A stretch of 64,000 nt of DNA, from contig QJNS01000169.1 of NCBI GenBank assembly GCA_004154925.1, positions 62,001-126,000 on the forward strand. Reading direction: 5' to 3'. Within the stretch, counting starts at the first letter, position 1; each line of letters begins with the position of its first letter. Positions 42,901-58,600 of the stretch are shown in pieces. The translations under genes were made by a program, and so were the position numbers. A model generated the notes under the pieces. The model did no database searches, was not told the DNA's origin, and was given only the letters and a program-made list of their open reading frames with translations. The DNA is from Monosporascus cannonballus (Eukaryota; Ascomycota; Sordariomycetes; Xylariales).

Positions 42901-45900
42901 TTTAATATAATATTTTTGTTTTTTTAAATATATTAAGATTACTTTACGTATATATTTGCCGTTAAATAACGTATATTATTAAGGCTTTATCTTTATTTAG
43001 TATTACAAATTAAAATTATTTTAATTTAAAAGTTTACAAATAATATCTTAATCGGCCGAAAATTAAAATTAAAATTTGATAATTATTTCGTTTTAATTAA
43101 AATTATTTACAATAAATTACGTATCGTTCTTTTTATTATTTAAGTTCGTTATGTTACTTTTTATTACGATTTTTATATTTTTATAAGTAATACGGTTTTT
43201 GGTTTACCGGATCTAAATCGTTTTCGTTATTTTAACTTTTTTTAAAATAAATAACTTAATTTTATATTTATCGAATATCTAATAAAATGCAAATAATATA
43301 ACTTATTTATGGCTAATTATATTTAATCGCTTATAATTACGAATTATTCGACTAAATTATTACCATAAACTTTTAATCGAAAACCTTTATAAAATATTTT
43401 ATTATATTATTTAATTAATATTTAAAATATTTATATTTAATTTAAAAATAATAATAAATATAACGATACGAATAAAATTATCCGATTATTTTAAGTTATT
43501 ATATACGTAAACCTAATTTTTATAAGGTATTTTAAAATTATAAAATTTAATAACTTTTTTATAACCTTTAATAAATATTTTTAATTTATTATAATTTTGA
43601 TTAAGTAATTATAAATATTTATAATTTTCGCCTTATTATTAATATAAATAATAATTTTAATAATAAAACGTAAATTATTAAATTAAATTAAAGGGATATT
43701 ATTTAATAATTCGGATATATTAGTTCTTAGGAAATTTAAATATTTTTAATTCGAATATTAACTTTTAAATATAAGAAAAATAATAATATCGATTTTAAAA
43801 TAATTAATATTAAAACGTCGGATTTCCGCCTTATAGCCATATTTAATTAGGCCGCCGATTTAATAAAAACCGTTATATTTTGCGATTTTTTTTCTGTATT
43901 ATTATTAATAATTATTATATACGTAAATTAATATATATGGGCAGGGAAAATAAAACGTAAATTATAAATATTAATATATTTAATTTAAATTGTTTAATTT
44001 TAATAATAAATATATTTTGTTAATAATAATTAAACTATATTGTCGTTCGAAAATAAAATTTAATATAATAATTTAAAATTAATCGTTCGATATTTATTTA
44101 AAATTAAAAATATTATAATTATGTTATTTAGCAATTATATAGTCGAATATTTTTACATTAAAATTTTTCGTATCCGCAAATATTAGGATAAAAATAAAAT
44201 ATAAAATTATTAATATAATAATTTGTTATTTTTTCGCCAATTTAATTAAGAATACGACTTAAATAATAATTAAGTCGGTTATTAACGAAAAAACTTAAAT
44301 AATTAAGAATTTTTTAAAATTTATTTTAATAACGAAAAAAAATATTAAATTTTCCGAAAACCAGATTATATATTATATCGATTTATTTTTTCCGTAAAAT
44401 ACGGTTTTATCCGTTAAAGATAACGTTTAATATAAGGCGAATAAACTAACGGCGCAAAATTTCTGTAAGGTTATCGGCTATATATATAATATTGGCATAT
44501 AAATTAATTATGTTTATATTAATAAGAAACCGGTAAAAATATCAGATAAAAATAAACGTTTTATTTTGAAAAATTAAATATTTAAAAATTTAAAATATTT
44601 ATCCTAAATTTTCGAATATATTATCCGTATTTAATAAATTAAAAAAATATATTTCGGGGTTTATTACGAGCGATTTTAAACTTTATATATTATTATTTTG
44701 GCTTATAAGATTATATTATTATTATGTTAACTTAAAAAAGGTAAAAAGTTATAATATGTATTAATCGAGATTTTGGGCCATTTTTTATTATATTAATTTT
44801 TATTTCGTATTATTTAAAATTATTATTATATTAAGAAATAAAATTTTTAATTTTATATTAAATTATATAAGTTAAAGTGCTAAAAGTTTCGTAATTAACA
44901 TATATTATTAAAATTGATATTCATAATTTCTGCGAATTTGTATAGGAGCGCACCAAACGGAACGAAAAAATCACAACTTGCCATCAGGCCTTATTTTGGA
45001 GGTTTTGTTGTTTTTGTAGGTATTATTCTTAAAGGAGTTTAGCTGATATATTGGACCCCTGACAGATACTTCTTGATCAAAAGCTGTAGCTGTGGCTACG
45101 GCTGCTGCGCCGCAGGCGCAGCCACAACCTCCAAAATGGGGTCCTGATCACGATGAGGCAACGGAGATGCGTCTCGGCTACAACTCGCAGGGGTATTACC
45201 TCCACCGCCCCACAAGATTTCCTAAACAGCTAGTATGCCTACCCCGCGGGGGGTTTTGGCGGGCCGGCCAGAGGCCCCCTATTTAGGGATATGGTTTTCA
45301 TATTTGCGGCAGCTGTGGTGTCGCAAATCGTGATGTTGTAGGTGGTGATGTTATGGCAGAAGTACCTAGGGGGTAGTGCGATTAGCGGCCAAACTAACTG
45401 TGGGGCAGAAACAGAGATCAAGCTACTGCCGAGGCTAGTTAGCAGCTGAGGTGACACTAAACACTCGTGGGGAGACGGCTTGGCGCCCCAAATTGTAGGG
45501 GCCACCAAAGACGGGCCGTTCTTGAGGCTGACCGAGTATTCAATACGGACTAGCCAAGATTTCAAAACTCCGTCTAAGCGATTGGCTGAGATGGCATGAG
45601 GTCCGCTAAATCACATACCAAGGACAAGTTGATTACTACCTAGGTATCAACTCCTATATTCCACACTGGGTCCCCCGTAGTAAGTACAATTTAAGAAACA
45701 CCCGTGGCCGGCAATGACTCTTGAAACACTCCCATGTGAAAGGGTTCGCCACCGTCAAAATCGAGCTACCGCTAGCCCTGTGGGTACAATATCGAGGTCG
45801 AGGCCATCCCAGCCCTCACCACCTTGCCCACTGCAACACGACAGCCACCGCCCTTTGAATCGATCACTACTGGGATAATGACAAATGGCAACAGGAGATT

Positions 45901-48900
45901 TTAGCTGCCCACGAACAAATAAATGGGAACGGTGAAGCCAGAGTCAGCACGGCTTAAACGCACCACCCTATACGTTACGACCGCAGTCTAGAATACAATT
46001 GAGTATTACGTTATTAGGCGATAGCGAGGACCGATTTTCTGAAGTATGTCGTTTCTATATGGATGTAGGTAGATCGACAACTAAGTGAATACCACATAGC
46101 TTGCTTTTGATTTGGTCGCCGTCGAAAGTCTTTGACCTCTTAGTGATGTGTCTATCGTACATCTTCCCCGCACCATTGCACCCCCCCCCGATCGTATCTC
46201 AAGACGTAGAAAACCCCCACAAACTTCACCATTCTCGTTGTGTACCTCCCATTTCTTGGACTTAACTCTGGTGAGCCCGTCGATACTGGTCGTGGTCCAG
46301 ATGCTTGCGTACTGGTATTATCTCTGCACTCGCCTCATTCTTCGTCGTACGTCCCTATGACAATCGGAAGGCCATGTATGTCGTCTTCATCACCAGTGCC
46401 TGTACTGAATCCGGACTTCGATACGCAAGAACAGCGATGCTCTACGCCATGCTCAGTACCTCACCATCCGACCCGTTGCCGTGAAGAATCTGAAGACCTA
46501 CAAGCAGCTCGTCACCTATTTCCTCTCCCCGTTGTCACGAACCTTACCTAGGCTTCACCAACATATAGTGGTAACGTCCAGACTTCGTCTGCCTAGCAGG
46601 AACTTTGGGCCAGTCTATACATGAAAACCATTTTGCTCGCGACGATGAGTATCGGTTGAATCAGGTGGCCCCGACTTTAAAAGACTCGAGCCTTGTTCGG
46701 ACAACCCCGACAGGGCCCGATGAAAGCCTTTAGCCAACAAGAGAGCGACTAGGTGATATCAGACCCGCCAACTGCGTATTGCCCTGCGACAGGAATGACG
46801 ACAGCTGGGTATGAATCTTTCCTCAACATTTCCGATCTGGATGCACCCGACGCCCGTCAAGATCCCGGGGGGAGAGGGGGTAGGGTAGTAAAAGAGGTTA
46901 CGGTATGGGAGGGTAAAAAGCAGTTCGACATGCTCGAGAAAACTGAGAACTTATCTGGTTTGAGCCTATTAAGCATTACCCCTTTCTGTCTCAACTGCTC
47001 ACCCGCTAGACCTAACGCGTTCCTCTCTAAAAAGATTGACTCTTTTACGCCCAAGTCCAGCGGCAGCAGCAACGGGAACAACGACAAGACAACACAGACT
47101 CAATCTCAACCCCAACACCGCCGTCTACATCTCCGAGGTGGAACGCTGACTGAGTAATACCGGGGCAACCTCGTCACTGGCCTGGCCGAATGACATATAC
47201 TGGACTTAACCCCGTTACCATCCGGTACGCCAAGCGGTATCCGCTTAACCTTCCACACACCGGTAGCCCACCAACCCGCCGTGCCGGGACATGAGGATGA
47301 GCTATCCTTGGGGGTCGGGCAGGTACTCCGGCCGATCTACGGAGTTGAGCTACATATCGCAAGTGCACAACAAGACGTCCGCACGCTCGTATGTCGTTCG
47401 AGTGGTATGGGGGCAGGCCTATGCCGGATTTGCTACTCCTACTCGATTCTAGTGTAACTTTGACAGCCAGTGCTCGGTGAGCCTTTTCCGCGTTGGACCG
47501 CCCTGATGATTCGGCAGAAGCGTCCACCAGTACTGGGGATTTCTGCCACGTAGAGTACACAGTCAAGCCGCGACGCGAGCGAGGCCGTTCGGAATTCCCG
47601 TTCCGCTGGACCGAAGTTAGAAGGTAAAGCAATATCACTACCTCCACCACGAGGTTCACGACCCCCTTTATGCAACTTGAATCGCGATGGCGTCTCGCCG
47701 TTGCCTTTGCGGCGTTCTATCTTAGGAGGCGAACTTGAGGGTCCAGACCGCAGTCCGATTCTGAGAGCTCTTCCGATTTACAGGAGATGTACCTACAGAT
47801 CAGGATCATGTTCGCGCATTCTCGACAGCTGAGAAGCGTAAAAAGGGCGTATTGCGGTGATCGGTCAAGTCTACCAGAGTGGCGTCAGCGCGCTATTAGT
47901 CACGTAGCGGCCGTGTACGATCTGAAAATATACGTCGAAGACAGGCTTTGTGGCAGTAGTTGGTGGACTGGTGGCGGGTTAAAATTCTTGGATTTAGGCC
48001 CACAGTGAGTGACCTTAGCACAACCCTCGTCCCCTATCTGAACAGTAAGTGTCTCTATAGTGTCGTAATACCCGTCTCTCAAGGTAATCGTGTTGTATAC
48101 CAGCACATGCCAGATCCAATTTACTTAGAATTATGATGCGTCGCTATCGATGTTGGATGCCGAAGGTCTTCCGCAAACGTGCGTGCCGTCAAGCTCACCG
48201 GAATTAAGCGGATTGGAGCAGCCAACCATCAACGCTCCTCAATATCGGAGTAACATTGGGTGGCTGGCTGAGTCGAATGCCGCTTGCGGTTCGGGTGTGC
48301 CAGGCGTGACGAACCAATACGTCTTCGAAATCTGCAGGGTGTCCACGCTTACAATCTCGGATGCTACTGCGACGGCGGGTACAACTGCCGCTGGAAGAAT
48401 CACTAGAATCGCCGAACGTTTACCCCACCATCCGCTTCGTAGGCCTTCCACCGGGCTCCGTAGAGGAGGCTGTGAACTCGAGAGACCTCCCTATATAATG
48501 TATTATTGTCCGGTGTCATGTTTCATGAGTGGCTTGAGTGTGAATTTGCTGCGGCGAGCCCCGTGTCAAATCCCGGTGATTCGACAATCACGGTATACAT
48601 GTGCTTGTCTCATATTGAATATCTGCCACCATGGAATTCGTGGCGAGCTTGTCAGCCATCATGGGCATTGCTGACATCCTGATTAAGTTAACCAAGGAGC
48701 TGCACTCTTCGATCAGTACGGCGCGAGCGGCGCCGGAGGAGGTCAAGCGCTTCGCGCGTGAGACCTCAACCTTCACCGACCTCCTGGACTACTTCAGCGA
48801 GGTCGTGAAAAGATTACCCAAGAGTAGGGACGAGGAAGCAAAAAAGAAAAAGAAGAAGCTATTCAGGGACGTGAAGAACGAGTGCGAAATCATCAAGAGG

Positions 48901-51900
48901 GGCATCCAAGAACTCTTGGGGAAGTTTAACCAGATGAACGATGGTGGGCTGTCCCCCTTGAGGTCCCTGTGGGCCCGCCTCCTGTGGACATATAGGCGCA
49001 ATGACGTCGAGTTTCTGCGCCGCTGCCTCGAGAGCTCCAAGACTACCGTTACCTTACTCGCGACTCTGTTCTGTCTAGAGCGGGAGTATGCGGAGGGAGG
49101 GGGAGGAGCCGGAGAAGGTAAAGTGGAGATAATGTATGCGCTGTTCCCCAGTCAGCAGCAAAGGCAGCCACTCACCTCTATAGCGTCAAGTTGGAGACTC
49201 AACTTCAAAACAAGCTCTTTGAGCTTCAAGAGGTGAATCAAGAGCTTGAAGAATACGAAAGACACCACTATATCACGCTTCAGGTGGCTCAAGGGGCGAG
49301 GTACAGCAAGATGATAAGCAGCGCTTATGATGTAGAAAAATACGCGGTGAGACAGATATCTTCCCAAAGAGAAGCCACTGCGAGACACCTCGGTAACCTG
49401 GCATCCCGGGAAAGGCATATACATACGAGACTAGCGCCCCAGAGAGACTTCTCTACGGCCAAGCAGAATATATATAACTCATACCGGGTGCCCTTCAACG
49501 ATCGCTTCGACATAGCTGACCCTCGAAGTTATCGGCGTGGACGGATTCACCTCCACGACACGAGCCATGGGAATGGAGCCGGTGCGAATAATAGACGGCG
49601 ACGCGGGAGTGGGGAAGCACCCGTAACGGATGAGGGAGCCGAACAGAACAGTGACGCCGATGGACGTTCGTCGGGTCGTCCGACCGCCTCCACTGGACCC
49701 GCCCATGATTCGGACGATGAGAGTGCAGGACCGTACAGGCCTATGCCTCCTTTCGGCGGCAGTGGGGACAGGAGGCGCCCAAGGAAGCCTCGGCCACAAT
49801 CCCCCATCGGCTAGGCGTCAGGCTTACAATGGTCTCGGTCCCGGTGTTGCTCGAGTCGAGCTGATGGGGCAGCCTTTTGGGAGGTTAGAATGGGCGGTCT
49901 AATGATGGTGCTCTGGTTAGGTAGCCACAAGCTTTGTCCCGGGCTCCAGTTGAATAGCTCTCAGCACGTTCTAGGCCTCCTTCCCGCGGAGTACCCCGTC
50001 AACGGGGGTAACGAATCGGCATCGCTTGTGTTAGATTGGGTTTTTACTGCTCCGTCATCAAGGAAGGCTTGGGTGCGTCCGGACTCGGCTTCCCGTGTTT
50101 AGGGGTTCAAGGCGGGCAGGATGCTCGACCCCCGTGTGAGTGCCGTCTAACGGCCCTCCTGTCCCTGGATACCCTATCGTAGCAGCTGTATCCGCAGGAA
50201 TAGGCAGAATACGTTGGTTTCAGGTGGGAACAGTCTACGCATGACGGATCAATATATACATCGAACACGCATGAGACGCATAGACGCCAACCGAGCTTCT
50301 GTTCCGCCGCTCAATATATCATGACCCCTGTATGCTCCTTTTCCCCCATGCAGTGTCTACTTCTACAAGTCATAAAGGGTGGTATACATGTTTCGACGCT
50401 TCCAAACTGCCACTTGCTTTTCACATCAACAGTTCGTGGCTCAGCAATAGTTTCTTGACCTTATCCTTCGAGTCTTCCTCGTCGGAGCCTTCGGTCTCCC
50501 GGACCCACTTCTCGAGACGCTTCCGTAACTCCCGGACGTCCTTCCCCCGGACGTCCATCCCCCTATCCTCGCACGCGAGCACGACCTCGGCGTCCTCGAT
50601 CCCGCCGACGCCTCCACCGCTGCGTATCAAGGCATCATCTCGCGCGAGGAACGCGACGGCGCCGTCCACGACCGAGCTCGCGAGCGGACTGTCGAGACCG
50701 GCCTTATCCCACCAACCACTCGTCAGCCCAAGGCTGCGCGCGATGTGACTAGCGGCTAGTTTCCGGTCCGCGGCCCCGCCCCCTTTCTCTCCCCGCGCTG
50801 CGCACAGGTGCGCCAGCTGCCGGAAGCTAGCCTCCCGCCTCGCCGCCGCTGACCGCCGGAGGGCGTCGACCTGCTTCGGGATGCGACAGGTCAGCGGCGT
50901 CAGGCGCGGGAACGCGATCACGACGAGCGGGGTGAACTCGCCGCACACGAGGAGCAGCATGCCGAAGACCGGGAGGCGCGATATGTCGTGGCGCGTGCGC
51001 GCCCGCAGCAGCACCTCAGCGCGCGTCTGTAGGGCGCCGCCTTCGGATGCGGTCCCCGACGGCGGGGCGACGGAGCGTAGGAGACGTCGGTTCGTGAAGA
51101 TGGCCTTCACCCCGGCCTTGTAGAACTGCATGTACGCCTTCCCGAGGCCGAAGAGGTAGCTGAACTGTGAGGTATCCGGGCCGCGCACCGGGAGGTCGAG
51201 GGGTGGTGGCCGTGTCGTGGCGGGCGGGTTTAGGGTAGACGAGGGCGGGATCGGATCGCGCGGCGTGGAGATCGAGCCGGGCGACTTCGGATCGAAGGGC
51301 GCGGAGACGGCGGGCGGACCGTGCGCCGGCTTTGTCCCGGGCGCCGTGGAAGCCCTCCGCAGCACCGCCTTTGGCGATCCGCGAGGCCGTTGAGCCCGCG
51401 GCCTTGAGCCCGAGCCTAGCCGCCGGTGCAAATTTGCGTAGGGGAACCGCCCGGGATAGGGAACCGCGGCATTGGAGAGCAGAACATATTGGGCACCGCG
51501 GGAGAAGCGCAGTCCTGGGGTGAGGCTCATCTCGGTGTAGGGATTGAGAGTTGTCTAGGGAATCCCCCGTGGCCCAATTGGGTGTTAAGAATGAAGAAGA
51601 AGCTGTGAATTGAGTATGTCCGATTACGTAAGTAGGGTTTTGCCGTTTAATTGAATTACGTCACGGTTTTTGTGGTTTTTGTGACTCGAGCTAGCAAGGG
51701 TTTACCTCCGCTGAATACTTACATAACTGGCTTATTATTTGTTACCCTGGAACGTCAGCTCCTGGATTGTGCTTCATCATCTGGTCGAAGAGCCCAATTT
51801 AAGACCCTCCGATTCCCGTGAGAGAAAGAGCTCCTTTTTGCCGTATGCTGTTCTCAAGGTTTTCCTGACGCCAGTCCCGCTTGACGATCAATATTGAATA

Positions 51901-54900
51901 AAAGAATATTCGAAGTTTCACTGGAACGGAGTTGGTAGACCTGGATCTCTTTAGGGATACTTGAGACAATAGGACACCGTATAAATCTCTCCCTCTTTAT
52001 ACAGGGACAGTATGCTCTGCAAGATGCCAGTGTGTTGAACCAGCTGAAGTTAAATAAGGTTATGAGGTATTCATCATAACAACTGCTTTAGAACTAGCTC
52101 GGCGCACCTTTTGACATTATATTTGGCAATTACTTGTTAAGATTACGTAGTTTGGTCAGGGGGCCGCGAGCTGGAGGCTTACGCCTGTCTTGAGACTGAG
52201 ACTGCCAGGAATGGAGGCTGTAAAAGCACGCAACGCTAGTTGAAAACAGGGATGGCGGGTTTTTCCATTTAGGGAGGGAAGTGAGTAACCCTTGCAAAGA
52301 TATTCTAGTGTTAGGATTTGACTCTATTCCTGAACTGAGCAGCTTCGTCTTTACAGGTTCAATTCTCTCAGATACGGTTCTTGCATTACGAGCCTAGATC
52401 TATTCTGTTGCTTCATGAGTTCGTGAGAATAAGGCTTGACCCTGCGTATGGACCGCCCTACAGTCATGCAGTTCATATTCAATTGGATCCTTTCTACCCC
52501 CGTTACTCTTGTTATGTGGGGCTCTCGCGATATTGGCCCCTGAATTGAACGACCTGCGTCTGAAGCGTCTCGAGCACACAATAATCCCTTCGAAGACACG
52601 CGGGCGCTCTCGGAGAAGCCATCCCGCCTGTGGACTATGCTAACCGCTCGCATCTTGAATCTGGCAACTACGAGGCCGCCTCCCGAAGCCCTAGAGGTGC
52701 ATCTACTCTTTAACAACTTCAGGGGGGAGCCGCGGGACTTCGGCAGGTTGCTCAACGTCACCAGAGAGCATGGCCGAAAAGTATTGGGGTACCAGATCGG
52801 GAACGCGCTGACGGCCACCACCATGGCGAAGTACAGAGTCGAGGCCAGCCTGTATTTGCCCGTGACGGTGCTGCTTCGCATCGACGACGACGGCATGATC
52901 GCGTCTGAATGATATAGGCCACGGGGCATGATGCGCCAGTTCGGGCACACGGGCTTGTGTGACGCGGCGGAGCGCCTAGACTGCTATTTATACGACACGC
53001 TCTGCGAAATGGCGAGTAGGGATGAACATGCCTAGTGGAATAAGTAGGAGCACCGCCGATCAATCCTGGGCGGGCAGCCAGGACGAGGATGGCTGTAGCA
53101 ACGGGCGGAGCCTGTTTTGTGTCTTGATGGGGTGGAGGGCCGATGTGTTCCGCCCAAGAAAAAGAAGGGGATGGTTTTTTGGGAGAATGTTCAGAGCCGA
53201 AAGCCAGATCTCCGATCATATTATTGGGGTGGAGCAATCCGCAAATAGTGCCAGAGATCAGCATCGCAAAACTTGTAGGTTGACATCCAGATCAAGGCAA
53301 AACCCAGGGGTTCGTGAATGGATAGCGTGGCCGTTCTCTGCAACTAGCGGATGCATATCTTGTCAACAGCGGAGAAGTCAACTTGGTGGGAATCGGCAAC
53401 ACCGCCCGGGACGAATTCAAATCGCTCGTGACGTTGTCCTCGGCTGACTGGATCGTCGCGTAAAGCTAACCAGCATGCCAACGGCATCATCGGCAAATGC
53501 ACGCACTCTCTCAGCACAACGGTAAGACAACACAGACGTAGCAAGGGTAGGTCACGATGCTTTACATACCTATGTGTAAATTCGGCTAGAACAGTCGGTG
53601 CAATGAAATAATAAGCGAACGGGTAAGCTTCCACTCAACTCAAAGGCCGAAGCACACGCCACAAAAAATAACACGGATCATGCAATGAGGATTGCAGCCC
53701 CGGAACCGCCCCTACGTCACAGGCTTCAGTTTTCGGGTCCTACCCTGCATGGCTTGCAGGGACCCAAGAATGTGCAGAATGCCGGGGTTCCCCGATCGTA
53801 TGTGGTTTAGCCGAAAGGCTGTGATCGATCGTGCCATCCCACCAAACCTTCCCCAAACGCGGTTATCAATTGAGCGGCCTTGCCGTGCTAACCAACCGAT
53901 AAGGAAACCCGCCCACCCCGAGCTACCGGCTTAGTGCCGTGGCATGGGCCCGTGACCCGCTACTGACCCGGTAGTGCTGCTGCCGTTTTGCGCCTTGTGC
54001 GCCAGTAAAATGCGACTGCCGACGGCATCCTGCAGGTTGCAACCCTCCGGTTGAGTTTACTTGCGTCGCGTTTCTGCATATTCAGGTGCCCTGCGCGCAT
54101 ACTGTTTCCTCGGCTGGTATGCGATCGTCGTTACTCTCCTCTAGTAGCTCGCCGAACCATTTCCACGAGACGGATTTTGTCCTGCGCTCGCGGATACGCA
54201 TATTAATAGGTACGAAGAACCCGTTTCTGCTCGGCGGACGGAAACCCTACTTTCCCCCCCGCCAAGCCGAGACATCGTGGTAGTTGTGAATTTCATATCA
54301 ATCCATAGCTCAGTTAGAAGTAAACAATAGGTACTTTTCTTCCATTTCCGTATTTAACAAAAAAAAACCCCCAAAAGCCCCACCTTTTCAGAGTCTCAGA
54401 TATCTCTCCTCTCAATATGCAGACCCTCAACATGGAAACTCCTCAGGCCCAACTTTTCATCCCTTTCACGCCCAGCCCTGGTGGCCTGTCGAGTCGCAAG
54501 ATGACGGATCCCAACGAGCGGTTCTTCCGCCATTTCCAGGCAGAGCTCACTAGTAGGTTTTGACTTCGAATATAATCAGAGAAACGCAATACATGCTCAC
54601 AGAAGAGACAGCCATCCAAGATCAGATCGATGACCTAGCGGCGTTGTCGCCGGTCAACGGAGAGAGACAGATGTGCACCGACACAATACTGGCGGGCATC
54701 TCGAGGCTAAACAACGAGGTCATAGACGCCGGGGACTACATCCCAGCATATGACCAGCGAGCCTACTCTCAGGTACCGTAGTTCAGCATATCGGCCATGC
54801 CCCACTTTCAACGTCGCCCGTCCTGACACCCCAGACAGGCTATCAAGGCTCTCACGGAGAAGCTGAACGAGACGACGGGCAAGTTCAAGCCGAAGTCGCG

Positions 54901-55578
54901 CTTCCAGTTCAAGCCCCGGGCGCAGAACACGACGGCCCAAGCGGGCGCGGCGGACCCCCGGTCACAGGCCCCCTCCCAACAACAGGGCTCAGCGAGCCCC
55001 TCCGTGGCAGCAGCCGGCGGCAACGAGGGGTACGCCGCGAGCGGCCAGCCCGCCTCGAAGGACTACAACGCGGAACTCCGCGACCCGGCGGCGGCGAAGG
55101 CGGGCGGGGTCCGGAGGCCGAGCTTCTCGCAGGCCAGGAGCATCGCGCTCGAGGGCCACGAGGCGCTGTACATTGCGCTGCCGACGGGCGCGGCCAAGTC
55201 GTCTGCGAGCGTGACGGATCTCGACCGCTGCGTCGTCGACATGTCGGCGCCGACGACCGAGGGCGGCCAGCCGCTCGCGGGGCTCGCGCTGCGCAACGTG
55301 CGGCGCAGCCTCGTGGTCGCGGGCCGCGTCGACGGCCCCGCGCACGTCACGGGCGTCGAGGGCTCCGCCGTCGTCGTGGCCGCGCGCCAGGTCCGCATGC
55401 ACGACTGCCGCGACGTCGACGTCTACCTGCACTGCGCCAGCCACCCCATCATCGAGGACTGCTCCGGCGTGCGTTTCGCGCCGATCCCCGCTGCCTACGT
55501 AAGTATTCCTTTTTCCTCTTGTTTCCCGTTCACCCGAATCGCGGGGGGGGGGGGGGGGGGCGGCGGGGNNNNNNNNNN

Positions 55579-55617
<39 letters not shown>

Positions 55618-58600
55618 CGGATGCGCGATGAATTATGACCTAACGCGATCATTGGCAGGTGCCAGAGGGGCTGTGCGGGACCCCCAACCAGTGGGACCAG
55701 GTCGACGACTTCAAGTGGCTAAAGAGCGAGCCATCGCCAAACTGGAGCGTGCTGCCCGAGGGGGAGCGCATCCCGGACGCCCAGTGGAGAGACACCGTCG
55801 GCGGGGACCCGACCCCGGATGCGGAGGATATACTGCGGAAGTTTGGAATTCTCAGCTCTTGATTACCGAGTCGGGTTTACTGTAGAGGAGTTTGGGAGTC
55901 GGGGGTTTGGGAGTTGGTACTCTCTCTCTCAGTTCAACTAGTCGGGCTGGAAAAGTGTTTGTGGCAAGTTGCACCTATCTTACTCCTTTTCAAATGAGAT
56001 ATAGCGGCATAGTGCATACTGCAGGTAGCGTGTAATGGAAGGACATTCATTCTGCTCCTGGTATCTCCTAATTTAGTAGTCCAATGCGGTCTTATAATCT
56101 AAGCGAAGGGAGCATATTATCATCTTCTGTTGCGAGATATCACAAACGCCAGACTCCATGCATGCCCGTCAACATCCAGAGCGCCATACGCTGATGCGAG
56201 AATCGAGAGAAACCCGCCCACCAAACAACAACCTCTCTCGTCTTCTTTTCTTTTGCTTCCTTCCCGCTCCCCTACTGCTCCCCGCAACAAACGCAACAAG
56301 ATCACTACTCCAGGGCCATCCGATCACTACCTCCCGCCTCCCCGTCCCCGTCCCCGTCCCTCTCACCCTGCGCGGCGGCGAACCGGACGCCGACGTCGCG
56401 CAGGCGCGCCAGGACCTCGCGCTGCCTCGCGAGCCTCGCCTCGAGCGCCGCCATCTCGGCCTCCTGCTCGGCGACCCCGCGGCCCATGTCCGGTAACGTC
56501 CGGATCTGCGCGCGCGCCCGCTGGAATCGGTGCTTGAGCGCGTCGGCCGCCGCCGGCACCTCCTTGAGCGAGAGCTCGTTGTCTGGCTGCCCTTGTCCCT
56601 GTTGCCCTTGTCCTGGCTGTGACTGCGATTGTGATTGGGTCTGCGATTGTGGCGGATGTTGTTGTAAGTGGTGGTGGTGGTGGTGTTGGTGGTGTTGGTG
56701 TTGGTGCTGGGCGGCGGTGGTCGAAGATGATGCGGGCGTTGTCTGGGCCGCCGCCGCCGGGGTGCCGCCTAGCAGGTTCGTCGAGGTCGTTGACAGGGAC
56801 GCCGGCGTGCGCAGACGCGCGAGGAGCTGCGCTAGTTCCGTTATGGCGTCCAGCGTGCTCGGGTTGAGTCCCGGAGGCATTGCGAGGGTGCTGGTGTTGG
56901 TTGATGTCATTTTTGATGGTTGTTGTATGTATGTTCGGATTCGCCAAGGTCGTGGGAGATGTGACTCGTGCAAAGAGTCTATAAGTCAATGAATAGATGT
57001 CGAGGTTCGAATAGAATCTAGACTACGAAGACAATGTGCAAGGGGCGCCGCTGTAGAAATTACCGTCAAATTGAGATTGAGTTTAGTGATTTATTTGAAG
57101 ATAGACAGGATAACCCTTCAGCCTTGCGGATATTTGGGATGCATTTAGTTCCCAGTCCAATGGCACGAGTTTGGCTTCGGGCTTGCGACTCTGGAAAAGA
57201 CCGTGGGGTGTCTTGACATTCACCTGATAGGTACTGATAAGAACTTTGCTGCATTTCGTGGCAGGCGCTAGTCGATATCTGTGGCGCAGCACCAAAACGC
57301 ACTTTAAATGCATTGATCATGATTATTTCACACCTTTATAACTCAATAACATTGATGACGATGATATAATATTTCTGCATCATCATAAAAAGCGAAATAT
57401 TACGATCAGAGTGAATACTTTTCCTTTTTTCGCCCCCAATTCTTTATATTTTTTTAATTGATGATCATGAACGCTAATAATGCAGCTAGAACCAAGGTTG
57501 GGGGAACCAAAAAGCTTGCTGAGAATAAATAAGCTATCCTGGATAAGGGGCGGCAGAAGGGTATATTTCAATCAATGATATAACAGCAGAAATCTCATTA
57601 ATGGCCGAAAACAACCTATAGCATATTAGATCAACGTCTGAAGTTATTATAAAATGCGTTTTTGAAACTTCATCTCTATAAAGCCGTATATAACCCTTGT
57701 TGCATCTTAATTTTATGGAAATTGTATGGAATTTTAGATGGTGCGGCGGTTGGGTGCGCCATATAATTTGACTAGCGCCTGCGTGGGAAACCAGGCTGCG
57801 GTGATTGGTGCTCTGACGTCAAAATGGGAAACAGCGGGATTTTGCGAAACAGCCCGCGGGGGTCCGACACTGTATTTGTGGCCGAAATAAGGGAGGGGAT
57901 GTATAGTGTGAAAGCGGGCGTCTGGATTCCTCAACCAGATATGGAACCAGTTTCAGAATTTTCGTTAAGTACTTAGAACCCGAGTAGCATAGCAATCGAC
58001 GACATGAATGGACTGTTAGCTAGATGCATTTACTTGTGCGCCATTTATACGTGAGGTTGTTATTTTTCGTCATCGCCGAGGGACAACCGTGGGGTTCATC
58101 TTGAAAGTCAATAGAGGGGGTAAAGAAATCTCGATGTGGAAAGTCCAGTCGCGACAATTAAATCTGCAAATGCCATTTTAAATCCATACCTGGGTTGGAG
58201 TACAGCATTACGGTAGTTGCGGATAGTCTATAGTCGCATAATACAATAACATACCTAATTCAATCTACCTAAAACAAGGGGCCTCGGGAAGTTGTGTGGT
58301 CGGTGGTGCTGCTTGTTCCAGCCGGCCGCTCTAGGTTTGCGCTCCAGTCCATCTTATTTACTTAACCCCAACCACCTCAACTTCTTCCTCAACAACTTCA
58401 ATACCCCCTAAGTAAAACGAGAAAAACGTCGATTAGCGAGATAATATAGGTAATACAAAAATGCCTACCCCCGAGCACAAGGCATGTTTGATCGTCATCG
58501 ACGGCTGGGGAATTCCCTCGGCCGATTCGCCCAAGGATGGCGATGCCATCACGAACGCAAACACCCCAGTCATGGATGAGCTGTGCAGGAGCCCTACCGG